Source: Bacteroidota bacterium (GTDB lineage Bacteria > Bacteroidota > Bacteroidia > Chitinophagales > Chitinophagaceae). From it: a DNA stretch of 64,000 nucleotides. The first letter of the stretch is position 1. Each line of letters opens with the position of its first letter. The notes under the pieces are model-generated. The model searched no databases. It saw nothing but the letters and a program-made list of their open reading frames with translations, and had not been told where the DNA came from. A program made the translations under genes and the position numbers. The stretch covers positions 104,982-168,981 of the forward strand of contig JAKQGX010000026.1 of NCBI GenBank assembly GCA_029573235.1, given 5' to 3'. This document shows positions 36,598-47,070 of this stretch, in pieces.

Positions 36598-37971
36598 ATG
36601 TCGAAGATTAAAACTGCTTTCTTTTGTCAACAGTGTGGTTATGAAACACCCAAGTGGACGGGGAAGTGCCCGTCGTGTGGGCAATGGAATACGCTTGTAG
36701 AAGAGTTGGTACAACGAGAGGATAAGGCAAAAGTAGATTACTTGTGGAAGGATGAGGGGCATAAAGAGCAGCAGAAAGCCCATAAAATAAATGAAGTGCC
36801 CATGCAGCAAGAGCTGCGCTTGATAACTCCGGATAGCGAGCTAAACCGCGTGTTGGGTGGGGGAGTAGTGCCGGGTTCGGTAGTGTTGGTGGCGGGCGAG
36901 CCGGGTATCGGAAAGTCCACTTTGTTTTTACAAAATGCTTTGCAATGGCAAGGGGTGACCACGCTTTATGTGAGCGGTGAAGAAAGTGCCCAACAAATCA
37001 AAATGCGAGCGGATAGAATTGGGGTTCGGCATGAAGGGGTTTTTGTATTGAATGCTACCGAGATGAATGTCATCTTTCAGGAGATAAAGAAAATAAAACC
37101 ACAGCTGGTCATCATTGATAGTATTCAGACTTTGGAGAGCAGTCATATAGAAAGTGCTGCGGGCAGTGTGAGTCAGGTGCGCGAGTGTGCGGCAGAGCTA
37201 CAACGATTTGCCAAGACGGCTCATGTGCCGGTATTCATCATAGGGCATATAACCAAAGACGGCTCTATTGCCGGTCCCAAAATATTAGAGCATATGGTGG
37301 ATACAGTGTTGCAATTTGAGGGTGACCGACACTATGCCTATCGGATATTGCGTACGCAGAAAAACCGCTTTGGCTCAACGGCAGAATTAGGTATTTATGA
37401 AATGGTGACGAAGGGCATGCGACCCGTTACCAATCCGTCGGAGATACTCTTGTCGCAGCACGATGAGCCGCTGAGCGGCATTGCTATTGCTGCCATCATG
37501 GAAGGGGCTCGTCCATTGATGATAGAAGTACAAGCACTGGTATCTACAGCCGTTTATGGAACACCCCAACGCACTGTGAGTGGATTGGATTTGAGAAGGC
37601 TACAACTCCTATTAGCAGTGCTGGAAAAGCGCGGTGGGTTTCACTTTGGTGCCAAAGATGTCTTTGTAAATATTGCCGGCGGTTTAAAAATTGAAGACCC
37701 AGCTGTGGAACTGGCGGTGGTGTGTGCTTTGCTCTCTTCGTTGGAAGACAAAGCCCTGCCTTCCAATGTATGCCTCGTTGGAGAAATAGGTTTGAGTGGT
37801 GAGATTCGGGCGGTAAATAGAATTGACCAACGATTGGCAGAAGCAGATAAAATGGGCTTGGATGTAATTGTCATTCCTAAAGCGAATGCAAAGGGATTAG
37901 ATAAAAAGAATTATGCTATCGATATCAAAACATGTCATAAAGTAGAAGAGGTATATGCCTTGTTCTTTTAA
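36598..37971 (+). CDS. radA: DNA repair protein RadA
   Basis: Start at the ATG at 36598, where the conserved zinc finger begins (KTAFFCQQCGYETPKWTGKC...CG); the frame runs open 36 codons upstream through repeat A, which is not coding. 457 aa, as in E. coli RadA (460). RecA-like core with P-loop GEPGIGKST, the KNRFGS motif characteristic of RadA, and a C-terminal Lon-like domain (VNIAGGLKIEDPAVELAVV). It promotes branch migration in recombination. comF follows 23 bases later. Confidence 0.96.
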   Translation: MSKIKTAFFCQQCGYETPKWTGKCPSCGQWNTLVEELVQREDKAKVDYLWKDEGHKEQQKAHKINEVPMQQELRLITPDSELNRVLGGGVVPGSVVLVAGEPGIGKSTLFLQNALQWQGVTTLYVSGEESAQQIKMRADRIGVRHEGVFVLNATEMNVIFQEIKKIKPQLVIIDSIQTLESSHIESAAGSVSQVRECAAELQRFAKTAHVPVFIIGHITKDGSIAGPKILEHMVDTVLQFEGDRHYAYRILRTQKNRFGSTAELGIYEMVTKGMRPVTNPSEILLSQHDEPLSGIAIAAIMEGARPLMIEVQALVSTAVYGTPQRTVSGLDLRRLQLLLAVLEKRGGFHFGAKDVFVNIAGGLKIEDPAVELAVVCALLSSLEDKALPSNVCLVGEIGLSGEIRAVNRIDQRLAEADKMGLDVIVIPKANAKGLDKKNYAIDIKTCHKVEEVYALFF

Positions 37972-37994
37972 GTGAATCGATAACTCTACATCAT

Positions 37995-38687
37995 ATGAAC
38001 GGCATACAAAAATGGCTTATTGGCTTGGGGCACTTGCTATATCCACGTTTGTGCGATGCCTGCCGTACACCCTTGATACAGCAAGAGCAATGCTTGTGCT
38101 TGCGTTGTGAAAGCCTGTTGCCCTTTACCCATTTTCATACCCTAGCCAACAATGAATCGACGCAACGGTTAGCGGGTCGTTTCCCTTTCGTAAAGGCTAC
38201 ATCACTGGCCTATTTTACAGAGGAGGGTATGCTGCAACACCTGCTTCATCAACTAAAGTACCAGCACAAAGAACGTATTGGATGGTATTTGGGTCGTTTA
38301 TTAGGCATTGCTTTGCAGCGTGCTCATTGGGAGGTTGACGTAGTTATGGGCGTTCCGCTGCATCAAAAGAAAGAAGCATTGCGAGGGTTTAATCAGAGTC
38401 AACTCATTGGAGAGGGAATCAGTGAACAAATCCATACACCGTTATTGAAGGATGCTGTCATCAGGGTGAAAAACACCAGTTCACAAACAAACAAAAGCCG
38501 ACAGGAACGAATCGATAATGTAAAGGATGCATTTGCGGTGAAGCAAGCGAAAGCTATAGAAGGCAAACATATTTTGTTGATAGATGATGTACTCACTACG
38601 GGTGCTACGATAGAAGCATGTGCAACGGCATTGCTGCAAGTGCCGAATTGCCGGTTGAGTATTGCTACTATTGGCATTGCAGTATGA
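37995..38687 (+). CDS. comF: ComF family phosphoribosyltransferase-like protein
   Basis: 230 aa. N-terminal Cys4 zinc ribbon (CDACRTPL ... CLCLRCE) and a C-terminal PRTase domain with the PRPP loop VLLIDDVLTTGATIEA near residues 196-211 and QTNKSRQERIDNV. ComF proteins act in natural transformation, probably on incoming DNA, together with ComEC (a comEC gene is at 44122). It follows radA, another transformation-linked gene, at close spacing. Confidence 0.92.
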   Translation: MNGIQKWLIGLGHLLYPRLCDACRTPLIQQEQCLCLRCESLLPFTHFHTLANNESTQRLAGRFPFVKATSLAYFTEEGMLQHLLHQLKYQHKERIGWYLGRLLGIALQRAHWEVDVVMGVPLHQKKEALRGFNQSQLIGEGISEQIHTPLLKDAVIRVKNTSSQTNKSRQERIDNVKDAFAVKQAKAIEGKHILLIDDVLTTGATIEACATALLQVPNCRLSIATIGIAV

Positions 38688-38731
38688 GGTGTCGTGCTGA
38701 TAGCTATCCTGCTATCGACAATAATGAAAAA

Positions 38732-38772
38732 GCAAAACGGATAGCAGTAATCGTTGCAGCTATCCGTTTTGC
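38732..38772. terminator. Bidirectional terminator between comF and clpC
   Basis: GCAAAACGGATAGC (38732-38745) pairs perfectly with its complement at 38759-38772 over a 13-base loop. A second small hairpin (GATAGC-TATCCT-GCTATC, 38699-38716) precedes it. Confidence 0.75.
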
Positions 38773-38804
38773 GTCTCACACCCGTATGTAATACGGGTTA
38801 TGAA

Positions 38805-41351
38805 TTATTGTGCTTTTGCCGATTCATTCTTTTTAGATTCGGCATCATTTCGGTCGATGGTAAAGACAATTTTCTTTTCATTATCGTCATAGTTTGCCGT
38901 TACGGCATCGCCTTCTTTAATGTTGTGGTTGAGCATTTCTTCTGCTAGTGGGTCTTCCAAATATTTTTGAATTGCCCGATGCAAAGGTCTGGCACCAAAC
39001 TGCTGGTCATAGCCTTTTTCGGCAATGAACTTTTTGGCTTCATCAGATAATACCAGTTGGAAACCGAGTGCATTCAATCGTTTCATCACATCCTTCATGA
39101 TGATGTCAATAATCAAGTTGATATGCTCTTGCTCAAGGGAGTTGAAGATAATAACATCGTCAATACGGTTGAGGAATTCCGGAGAGAATGTCCGTTTAAG
39201 GGCTTTCTCAATAATACCCTTTGATACATCTTCAGAGGCAAGCGTAGCCGCGCTGGTAGCAAAGCCTACACCGGTACCAAAGTCTTTGAGTTGTCGTACC
39301 CCGATATTGGAGGTCATTATGATCAGTGTGTTTTTAAAATCCACTTTTCTACCCAATCCGTCGGTTAATTGTCCATCGTCTAATACTTGCAAAAGGATGT
39401 TGAAGATGTCCGGATGTGCTTTTTCAATTTCATCCAACAATACTACCGAATAGGGTTTGCGACGTACTTTTTCAGTAAGCTGTCCGCCTTCTTCATAACC
39501 CACATAGCCGGGAGGTGCGCCTATCAAACGGCTCAGTGAAAACTTCTCCATGTATTCGCTCATGTCCACTCGTATCAGGGCTTCGTCGCTATCAAACATA
39601 TAGCGAGCTAGGGCACGAGCCAACTCAGTTTTGCCCACGCCGGTTGGTCCTAAAAAGATAAAGGAACCAATCGGTTTTTTGGGGTCTTTCAGTCCTACAC
39701 GGTTGCGTTGAATGGCTTTTACCACTTTGCTGATGGCTTCATCTTGCCCAATCACAGCGCCTTTCAGGTCTTCTCCCATACGACGTAGCTTATTGCTTTC
39801 AGCTTCCACCATACGCATTACGGGTATGCCGGTCATCATGCTCACTACTTCGGCAATGTCTTCTTCGTGTATTGGATATCGTTTGCTCTTGGCTTCTTCT
39901 TCCCAAAGGTTTTTTGCTTTTTCCAATTCTTCTCCCAGTCGTTTTTCTTTATCGCGCAGGGCAGCAGCTTCCTCAAAGCGTTGGCTTTTTACAACTTTAT
40001 TTTTTTCGAGTTTGATATCCTCAATTTTCTTTTCGAGGTCTAATATGTTTTGAGGTACGTTAATGTTTTTTAAGTGTACCCTAGCACCTACTTCATCCAT
40101 CACGTCAATGGCTTTGTCCGGCAATAGACGGTCGGTCATATAGCGGTCACTCAGTTTCACACAGGCTATTACCGCCTCTTCGTCATAAGCTACATTATGA
40201 AACTCTTCGTACTTTGGACGGATGTTGTTGAGTATGGTTATCGTTTCTTCTATCGTTGGTGGGTCAACTAATACTTTTTGAAAGCGACGGTCTAATGCGC
40301 CGTCTTTTTCAATATACATGCGGTATTCATCTAGGGTAGAAGCACCGATGCATTGGAGATCGCCACGTGCCAAAGCCGGTTTAAAAATGTTGGAAGCATC
40401 CAACGACCCGGAAGCGCCGCCGGCACCTACGATAGTGTGTATTTCGTCGATAAATAAAATAACATCACGGTTTTTTTCCAGTTCGTTCATGATGGCTTTC
40501 ATGCGTTCTTCAAACTGTCCGCGGTATTTAGTGCCTGCTACCAAGGCGGCAAGGTCTAAGCTGATAACACGCTTATCAAACAATACACGAGATACTTTTC
40601 GTTGAATGATGCGCAGTGCCAGCCCTTCTACGATAGCAGTTTTGCCCACACCGGGCTCACCAATGAGGATGGGATTATTCTTCTTACGACGTGAGAGTAT
40701 TTGAGAAACCCTTTCAATCTCTTCTTCTCTTCCTACGATAGGGTCGAGATTCCCTAATTCGGCAAGCTTGGTAATGTCCCTTCCAAAGTTATCCAATACC
40801 GGAGTTTTAGACTTGCTATTGCCCGCTGCACGACGCTGTTGAAATTGTTTGCGCTCATCGTCTTCTTCAAACTCTTCGCCGGGGTCGCTGCCATAATCAC
40901 TCATTGGGGTATCCTTGCGTAAGATGCCTAACTCGCTTTTGTAGCGTTCATAATCCACATCAAATTGATGCAAGATAGCCGTAGCCGTATTTTCTCTGTT
41001 TTTAAGAATAGAAAGCATCAGGTGCTCTGTTTCTACGTTAGTGCTTTTTAGGGATTTGGCTTCCAGAAGCGTAATACGAATAACTTTTTCTGCTTGTTTG
41101 GTGAGGGGCAAGCTATTAATATTCGTCAAGGGTCGATTGTTTTTATCTCGTATGGTGGATTCAACTTCACGACGCAGGTCGGTGAGGTCCACATGCATAT
41201 TTTGCAATACTTGTATCGCCGTACTATCTCCTTCTCTCAGTAAGCCTAATAGTAAATGCTCAATGCCAATGAAATCATTTCCCAGGCGCAAGGCTTCCTC
41301 TCTACTGTACGATATGACTTCTTTGACTTTGGGTGAAAAATTAGCGTCCAT
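38805..41351 (-). CDS. clpC: ATP-dependent Clp protease ATP-binding subunit ClpC
   Basis: Start at the ATG at 41351 ([20 protein letters not shown]); the frame is open 18 codons upstream. 848 aa. Two N-terminal Clp_N repeats ([27 protein letters not shown]), AAA-1 with P-loop [10 protein letters not shown], a UVR motif ([15 protein letters not shown]) that marks ClpC rather than ClpA/B, and AAA-2 with [10 protein letters not shown]. It unfolds substrates for ClpP. clpP is not in the window. The 290-base upstream gap shows no consensus -7 box. Confidence 0.95.
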   Translation of the reverse strand: MDANFSPKVKEVISYSREEALRLGNDFIGIEHLLLGLLREGDSTAIQVLQNMHVDLTDLRREVESTIRDKNNRPLTNINSLPLTKQAEKVIRITLLEAKSLKSTNVETEHLMLSILKNRENTATAILHQFDVDYERYKSELGILRKDTPMSDYGSDPGEEFEEDDERKQFQQRRAAGNSKSKTPVLDNFGRDITKLAELGNLDPIVGREEEIERVSQILSRRKKNNPILIGEPGVGKTAIVEGLALRIIQRKVSRVLFDKRVISLDLAALVAGTKYRGQFEERMKAIMNELEKNRDVILFIDEIHTIVGAGGASGSLDASNIFKPALARGDLQCIGASTLDEYRMYIEKDGALDRRFQKVLVDPPTIEETITILNNIRPKYEEFHNVAYDEEAVIACVKLSDRYMTDRLLPDKAIDVMDEVGARVHLKNINVPQNILDLEKKIEDIKLEKNKVVKSQRFEEAAALRDKEKRLGEELEKAKNLWEEEAKSKRYPIHEEDIAEVVSMMTGIPVMRMVEAESNKLRRMGEDLKGAVIGQDEAISKVVKAIQRNRVGLKDPKKPIGSFIFLGPTGVGKTELARALARYMFDSDEALIRVDMSEYMEKFSLSRLIGAPPGYVGYEEGGQLTEKVRRKPYSVVLLDEIEKAHPDIFNILLQVLDDGQLTDGLGRKVDFKNTLIIMTSNIGVRQLKDFGTGVGFATSAATLASEDVSKGIIEKALKRTFSPEFLNRIDDVIIFNSLEQEHINLIIDIIMKDVMKRLNALGFQLVLSDEAKKFIAEKGYDQQFGARPLHRAIQKYLEDPLAEEMLNHNIKEGDAVTANYDDNEKKIVFTIDRNDAESKKNESAKAQ

Positions 41352-41640
41352 CAGGTTTGTCTTTTTAGGTTGAATGCTTAAAATTAATGATTCGGAACAT
41401 AACACTCCATCCTATTTGAGTATATGCGTATAGTTTTTATACAATGGTTTTGCACATGTGCCTCCTAAAGTGTATTCATCTTGTAACTATAACGACAAAA
41501 GACAAGAATGAGTATATGTTTGAAGTTAATAAAATCTAAATTACTTTGTAAGAATTCTACGATTAATGACGCCGGTAACGGATATTTGCAATAATAAGTT
41601 TTCTTTTTTTCAAAAGTGATTTAGCAAATTAACATTCGAT

Positions 41641-42021
41641 ATGATGGAGTTCAAAATTGATACCAATAAAAATTATACCGTCTTAACGCCACAAAATCGC
41701 CTCTTTGATGAAAAAATGGCAGAAGCCATTACGCAAAAATGGGAGGCTTTAGAGGTCGAGGGACATAAAAATTTAATCATCGATTTATCAGTATGTGAAG
41801 GCATATCTGAAAACATTATGGATACTATCGTGGCAATGCATGAAGCGTTTTATAACGATAATCACTCGTTAGTATTTACCGAATTGCAGCCACAGTTGCG
41901 CAATTCCCTCGTATCACACGAATATTTTCATGCTATCAACATAGCACCCACTATGATTGAAGCCGTCGACATTGTAAGCATGGAAAGCTTAGAGCGAGAG
42001 CTGCTAGAGGGTGAAGAATAA
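41641..42021 (+). CDS. STAS-domain protein (anti-sigma-antagonist-like)
   Basis: 126 aa. The pattern YTVLTPQNRLFDEKMAEAI ... KNLIIDLSVCEGISENIMDTIV ... ITEAVDIV-like ending fits a STAS fold, as in anti-sigma-factor antagonists. The usual phosphorylatable Ser in the D-x-S motif is replaced (LSVCEG...), so phosphoregulation is doubtful. It precedes rnz by 13 bases and was probably transcribed with it; a STAS gene before RNase Z is, to my knowledge, recurrent in Bacteroidota. Confidence 0.75.
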   Translation: MMEFKIDTNKNYTVLTPQNRLFDEKMAEAITQKWEALEVEGHKNLIIDLSVCEGISENIMDTIVAMHEAFYNDNHSLVFTELQPQLRNSLVSHEYFHAINIAPTMIEAVDIVSMESLERELLEGEE

Positions 42022-42034
42022 CGATTCGTAACGT

Positions 42035-42940
42035 ATGCAAGTAACCATACTCGGAAATAATTCGGCATTACCTGCATTTGGCCGACATCCTACGGCACAG
42101 GCCGTAAGCGTGGGTGGCGAAACGATATTGCTGGATTGCGGAGAAGGTACACAGATTCAAATGGAGCGCTACGGTATTCGGTGGCGCAAAATATCACACA
42201 TCTTCATCAGTCACCTTCATGGGGATCACTACTTCGGTTTGCCGGGGCTTATCAATAGCATGAGCTTGCTAGGCAGAACCATCCCTCTTAATTTATATGC
42301 TCCGGCAGCTATTATGGATATTTTGAATCCAATATTACAAGTTGCAGATACCCGTTTGAGTTATGAGTTTCAGTTTCATCCTATAGAAGAGAATGCAGAA
42401 GCAATATTAGTAGATACTCCTACTTATCAGGTGAAAGCCTTTCCGGTAGAACATCGTATCGCATGTCATGGATTTGTGATTACAGAAAAGAATAATGCCC
42501 GTAAGTTATTACCCGATAAATGTCGGGAATATGAAGTACCCACTTATTTTTTTGAACGCATCAAAGCAGGTGAGGATTATGAGCGCAAAGATGGGCTGCT
42601 CGTAAAAAGTGAGTGGGTAACGGCGGCCGGTATTCCTCCCAGACGTTATGCTTATTGTGCCGACACTCTTTGCACCGATTCATTTTTGCATCACATTCGC
42701 TCGGTTGATTTGTTGTATCACGAAAGCACGTACTTGCATGAAGATGTAGCAAAGGCAACCATGCGATACCATACTACCGCCCGACAAGCCGCAGAGTTGG
42801 CTGCTCGTGCCGAAGTGGGGCATTTGTTGTTGGGGCATTATTCTTCTAAATACAAAGACACGGCAGCCTTTCAGCAAGAAGCAGCTGCTTATTTTAGCCC
42901 CGTCACAGCAAGTTTGGAAGGAACTATTTATGAGGTGTGA
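42035..42940 (+). CDS. rnz: Ribonuclease Z
   Basis: 301 aa, the short bacterial form. MBL motif SHLHGDHYFGLPGL near residues 59-72, LLDCGEGTQIQMERYGI, the later DLLYHESTYL and GHYSSKYKD histidines, and an exosite region around 145-195. It processes tRNA 3' ends. Since the two tRNAs in this window encode no CCA, 3' processing by this enzyme followed by CCA addition is expected. Confidence 0.95.
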   Translation: MQVTILGNNSALPAFGRHPTAQAVSVGGETILLDCGEGTQIQMERYGIRWRKISHIFISHLHGDHYFGLPGLINSMSLLGRTIPLNLYAPAAIMDILNPILQVADTRLSYEFQFHPIEENAEAILVDTPTYQVKAFPVEHRIACHGFVITEKNNARKLLPDKCREYEVPTYFFERIKAGEDYERKDGLLVKSEWVTAAGIPPRRYAYCADTLCTDSFLHHIRSVDLLYHESTYLHEDVAKATMRYHTTARQAAELAARAEVGHLLLGHYSSKYKDTAAFQQEAAAYFSPVTASLEGTIYEV

Positions 42941-42977
42941 TTACTTTGTGAAGAGTTGAAAGATAGTTTCGTTATTT

Positions 42978-44030
42978 CTACTCATCTTCCCTTGTCGGAG
43001 CGTCCATAGCATTGTCAAAGAGTTTGGCTTTTTTGGCAGAGAGATTGGTCTCTTTTAATACCACATCATACTCCGCTTTTGAATCGCTAGCAGCCCATTC
43101 TCCGGTATATACACCGTTTAGCAACTGTAATTCCATGCTACCGAGGTCTTCAGAAAAAATCCATTTGCCCTCCGACGTTTTACTGACCGACATTAAAATA
43201 TAGTCGTCTTCATCACCAAATTTGAACAAAGCATCCCATCCGCAAACACCATCCGGACAAGGTCCTTTGATGTATCGTACATAAAGTTGTGCATTTATTT
43301 CATTGTCAAATTTGCCTTTGTAAAACCTTCGCTCGGCTATTTCTTTTCGCTGTAAAGTTTGGTAATGTTCGTCATTGCTTGTTTCTGTTTGTTGCAACTG
43401 ATTGCTGTCCTCAACAATGCGGCCGGCAGCTATATCACGTAGCCATTTTTGCTCTGCCTGATATGCTTTTTCATAGTCTTCTTTGCTTTGTCCCTCAAAA
43501 ATATTTCCCAGTTCTCCACCGTACCAATTGCCATTTACCTGAAATAGATTATGAACAGTGAAGACATAACTTTTTCTTGTGTCATCATCCTTAAAGTAGA
43601 GGTAGCCCAAGTAACGTGAAGGAGTTACTTTTTCAATCAATAACCCATGTCCAAGATGAATGGCTTCCAACTCATAACGCACAAAAACGGTTTGGTCCCA
43701 ATGAATATCCAGCCGTTTGGTTTTTTTATAGAAGGAATCTAGATTGCCCAGTATCTCTTGTTTGATAGTGGTGTCGAAGTTGGCTTTTTCATGTTCATTA
43801 TTTTTCAAAGCCAGCATCTTGTAATACGATGGAGAGCCTTTGTCGGTATGATGAATAACCCATTCGCAGAGAGAATCAGTGCTTACATACAGGGATGTGA
43901 TGGCTTCAAAGTCTTGTACTTGCAAAGCTGCAAAATAGGAGGCTATCAATTGCTGCTCCGATTTTTTTTGAGCACTTGCCATCTTGCATAGCAACAGTAA
44001 TAGACCTATTAACAGAAACTTGTTTTTCAT
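42978..44030 (-). CDS. Secreted hypothetical protein
   Basis: Start at the ATG at 44030, which opens a clear signal peptide (MKNKFLLIGLLLLLCKMASAQ); the longer frame to 44138 has no signal peptide and would overlap comEC. 350 aa. The mature part is largely charged and beta-rich, with a stretch FVRYELEAIHLGHGLLIEKV and, near the end, PDGVCGWDALFKFGDEDDYILMSVS. I recognise no family. Probably periplasmic. Divergent from comEC with 91 bases between starts. Confidence 0.75.
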   Translation of the reverse strand: MKNKFLLIGLLLLLCKMASAQKKSEQQLIASYFAALQVQDFEAITSLYVSTDSLCEWVIHHTDKGSPSYYKMLALKNNEHEKANFDTTIKQEILGNLDSFYKKTKRLDIHWDQTVFVRYELEAIHLGHGLLIEKVTPSRYLGYLYFKDDDTRKSYVFTVHNLFQVNGNWYGGELGNIFEGQSKEDYEKAYQAEQKWLRDIAAGRIVEDSNQLQQTETSNDEHYQTLQRKEIAERRFYKGKFDNEINAQLYVRYIKGPCPDGVCGWDALFKFGDEDDYILMSVSKTSEGKWIFSEDLGSMELQLLNGVYTGEWAASDSKAEYDVVLKETNLSAKKAKLFDNAMDAPTREDE

Positions 44031-44121
44031 TTTTATAACTATTGCATGCGAGGTGCCCACACAATTTTGTTTCAACGACGTATTAAAGTTACAGGGAATG
44101 ATTTGTATATTGTAATGTACC

Positions 44122-46212
44122 ATGAACCCATATCTCAAAAATCATCATTTTTGGGAAGAAGCCCCATTCTTTCGATTGCTTCTGGCACTCGTGATCGGTA
44201 TTGCTTGTTATGATTTTTTTCATCCTGAATTACAGGCATACATCCGTTGGCTCGGAATAAGTACCGCATTAGTTCTGTTTTTGTTTTTTACATTTTTGAA
44301 AACAAGAAATGAGTTGCTATCAACATTGAGGGCAGTATCCACATTGGCTATATTCATAATCATCGGATATGGTGCGGCAGCCATTCACGACCATCGCAAC
44401 TATCCCAACTGGTATGGCACCCAAGTAGGTTCAAACGATGCAATGGTGGTGCGAGTAGAAAGACCGCCACAAGAAAAAGCACGTACTATAAAACTATGGG
44501 TAACGGTAACACAAATTTTATCGGGGAACCATAGCCAAAAAGCTATCGGAAATGCGTTAGTATATGTGTACAAAACCGATTCAACTCCAGTCTTTGTCAT
44601 GGGAGATGAGCTACTGATATCGGCGCAGTGGCAGCCTATTGTCAATTCGGGCAATCCAAATGCATTTGACTATGCTCGATTTTGTAGTCGCAACAATGTT
44701 TACCATCAGCAGTTTTTGAGTGCCTCTGAAACAATTCGATTCCGGCATGGGCAGAAAAGTAAACTCCCGTTTTCGGAGCGGGTGCATACTTGGGCAATGC
44801 AACAATTGTCTTTGCATGTGAAAGACACCGGCACACTGGGCTTGTTGCAAGCGATGCTATTAGGAGATGAAGTCAACTTCAAAGAAGAAGAACGACAGCT
44901 ATATGTAGATACTGGCATCATTCATGTAGTTGCCATCTCCGGAGGGCATATTGCCTTTCTGATGTTTCTTATTACCAGTGCTCTTTTTTGGATTAAGAAG
45001 AAAAAACACCAGTGGATGAAGCTCGCCATTGCCGTACCAATAGTAATCTTTTATGTTATGGTTGCTGGTGCTCCTCCCTCTGCGGTTCGGGCTGCCATGA
45101 TCTTTACTTTGTTGGCAATGGGTAGTATATTAGGAAGGGAGCATACAGCCTTAAACACCTTGCTGGCTGCGGCTTTCTTTATTCTATTGGTTGCCCCCAT
45201 GTGGCTGTTTGCCGTCGGGTTTCAATTGTCGTTTGTGGCCGTATTGTCTTTGATATTGTTTTATAGAAAAGTAGAGTCATTGTACCCAACACGCGTATTC
45301 GCTGTTCGATTTATTTGGAAAACTATTGCTGCCAGCATAGCAGCAGAGCTATTGATAGCGCCCTTGGTCATTTACTATTTTCATTTGTTACCGGCTATGT
45401 TTTTGTTGGCAAATGTAATAGCCGTTATGCTGATGGGTACGGTGATGAGTTTGGGGTTGGCAATCATATTACTGAGTAGTTGGTTACCGATGTGCGCTTC
45501 ACTATTAGCCGTTTGGGTAACGTATATAGTGAAAGGGTTTCATGTTGTCATCGCTATGCTTCGGTCGTTCAATCCGGAGTCGCTTGCTTATTTGCACCTT
45601 ACATTGCCCGAACTAATACTCTGCTATGGATGTATAGCAAGTATAGCCATAATGGTGATGAAGCAAAGCAAGCCTGCATTATTTGTAGCCATTGCAAGCT
45701 TATGCATACTGCTGTTGTTACTTAATATGAAAAGATGGAGAGCACTTAAATGTCAGCAATGGGTGGTGTATAACATCCCGCGTTATACCTATGCCGAATA
45801 CCATTCAGGTGGGCAATACACCATACTATCAGAACGAGGAGCACCTATTACTGCACAGCAGAAGGCATATGCTATACGTGAAAATCATACCGTACTAAGG
45901 TCGTGGAAGCAACTGCCACAAAAGGACACTGCCGATTGCTATACCATTAACCATCAAACTGTATTGTTTTTGCACGCTCCCTTACGCACTGACAGTATTC
46001 CCTTCAAATCCATTGACTATTTAATTGTTACCTATCCGTTGAAAAAATTTGAAGTACAACAATGGAGGCGAGTATTTGATTTTAAACAAGTAGTTATTAC
46101 CGGTAATCAAAAAAGGAAAATGCTGCAACAATGGAAAGATAGTTGTGGATACTATGGTATCAAGGCGCATTTTACTCTATTGGATGGTGCATTCGTAGCG
46201 CGGATAGAGTAA
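44122..46212 (+). CDS. comEC: ComEC/Rec2 family DNA-uptake channel protein
   Basis: 696 aa. An N-terminal OB-like region (KLWVTVTQILSGNHSQ...NPNAFDYARFCSRNNVYHQQF) is followed by the Competence domain with ~8 membrane segments and the conserved VVAISGGHIAFL near residue 270, then PPSAVRAAMIF. The C-terminal ~180 residues occupy the place of the metallo-beta-lactamase domain of ComEC but show no HxHxDH motif, so that nuclease is degenerate or absent. ComF at 37995 and RadA suggest competence for transformation. Confidence 0.9.
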   Translation: MNPYLKNHHFWEEAPFFRLLLALVIGIACYDFFHPELQAYIRWLGISTALVLFLFFTFLKTRNELLSTLRAVSTLAIFIIIGYGAAAIHDHRNYPNWYGTQVGSNDAMVVRVERPPQEKARTIKLWVTVTQILSGNHSQKAIGNALVYVYKTDSTPVFVMGDELLISAQWQPIVNSGNPNAFDYARFCSRNNVYHQQFLSASETIRFRHGQKSKLPFSERVHTWAMQQLSLHVKDTGTLGLLQAMLLGDEVNFKEEERQLYVDTGIIHVVAISGGHIAFLMFLITSALFWIKKKKHQWMKLAIAVPIVIFYVMVAGAPPSAVRAAMIFTLLAMGSILGREHTALNTLLAAAFFILLVAPMWLFAVGFQLSFVAVLSLILFYRKVESLYPTRVFAVRFIWKTIAASIAAELLIAPLVIYYFHLLPAMFLLANVIAVMLMGTVMSLGLAIILLSSWLPMCASLLAVWVTYIVKGFHVVIAMLRSFNPESLAYLHLTLPELILCYGCIASIAIMVMKQSKPALFVAIASLCILLLLLNMKRWRALKCQQWVVYNIPRYTYAEYHSGGQYTILSERGAPITAQQKAYAIRENHTVLRSWKQLPQKDTADCYTINHQTVLFLHAPLRTDSIPFKSIDYLIVTYPLKKFEVQQWRRVFDFKQVVITGNQKRKMLQQWKDSCGYYGIKAHFTLLDGAFVARIE

Positions 46213-46228
46213 GGCAGTATGAAACAAA

Positions 46229-46257
46229 ATAGGCTACGTGCATCACACATAGCCTAT
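46229..46257. terminator. Hairpin between convergent comEC and Nfu genes
   Basis: ATAGGCTA (46229-46236) pairs with TAGCCTAT (46250-46257), with an inner GTG/CAC pairing. On the minus strand it is followed by TTTTG. Confidence 0.65.
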
Positions 46258-46285
46258 CTAATTTTATTGATCTTAAGGAAGTGGA

Positions 46286-46879
46286 TTAATCCGCTTCGGC
46301 AATTACTTCTTGTACTTCGGGTATCATCCGCTTCATCATATTTTCAATGCCGGACTTCAATGTAATCATAGAAGAAGGGCAGCCCGAGCATGAGCCTTGC
46401 ATAATAAGCTTTACCACGCCGGCTTCATATCCTTTAAAGCTAATCGCGCCACCATCCATCTCTACAGCCGGCTTCACATAGTTTTCCAACAACTCTTTAA
46501 TGCGTTTTACCACATCGCTGTCGTCGGTACTCACCGCATTTGAGGCAGCAGGGCGTGCAACGATTTCATCTTCGTTGATAATAACCTTTCCTTCTTGCAA
46601 ATAGTCTTTCAAAAACTCACGAATCGTGATGGTAACCTCATCCCAATGAGCATCGGGGGTTTTGGTGAGGGTCACAAAATTGCTGGCTATAAAAACACTT
46701 TTGATAAAAGGGAAAGCAAATAATTCTTTTGCCAAAGGAGAGGGTGCAGCGCTTGCTTCATCAGCAAATTCAATACTTTTCCCGGGATAAAGCAGTTTAT
46801 TGGCTACAAACTTCATCGTTTCCGGATTGGGCGTTGTCTCTGTGTAAATACTCACAATGGTGTTTCCTGTCTTCAACAT
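46286..46879 (-). CDS. Nfu-type iron-sulfur scaffold protein
   Basis: Start at the ATG at 46879 (MLKTGNTIVSIYTETTPNP); the frame is open 39 codons further upstream. 197 aa. An N-terminal Nfu_N domain (TPNPETMKFVANK ... FPFIKSVFIASNFVTLTK) and a C-terminal NifU domain with the cluster-binding CxxC in GSCSGCPSS near residue 163. It carries Fe-S clusters to apoproteins. A perfect minus-strand -7 box lies 21 bases upstream of the chosen ATG, supporting that start. Confidence 0.93.
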   Translation of the reverse strand: MLKTGNTIVSIYTETTPNPETMKFVANKLLYPGKSIEFADEASAAPSPLAKELFAFPFIKSVFIASNFVTLTKTPDAHWDEVTITIREFLKDYLQEGKVIINEDEIVARPAASNAVSTDDSDVVKRIKELLENYVKPAVEMDGGAISFKGYEAGVVKLIMQGSCSGCPSSMITLKSGIENMMKRMIPEVQEVIAEAD

Positions 46880-46899
46880 TTCGTAAAAAATTATTTCTG

Positions 46900-46907
46900 C
46901 AAAAATA
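46900..46907 (-). promoter_or_regulatory. -7 box of the Nfu gene
   Basis: Minus-strand TATTTTTG, 21 bases before the ATG at 46879. Confidence 0.55.
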
Positions 46908-47070
46908 GGCAATATTCTTTCTGGGCTTATCAAAATTGGGAATATCTGTAAAGCTATTTTTGATATAATACGTTGGGAGTTACCGTTCCGTCCCATCAGT
47001 AAGGAAACGTTAATCCATTTTATGCAATGGCATTATCATTGTACTTTCGCACCTCAAATTTTACCTCATC

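Noticed and set aside
44031..44138. Longer start for the secreted hypothetical, overlapping comEC
   Set aside because: The signal peptide starts at 44030; the extension contains no conserved features and would overlap a divergent gene.
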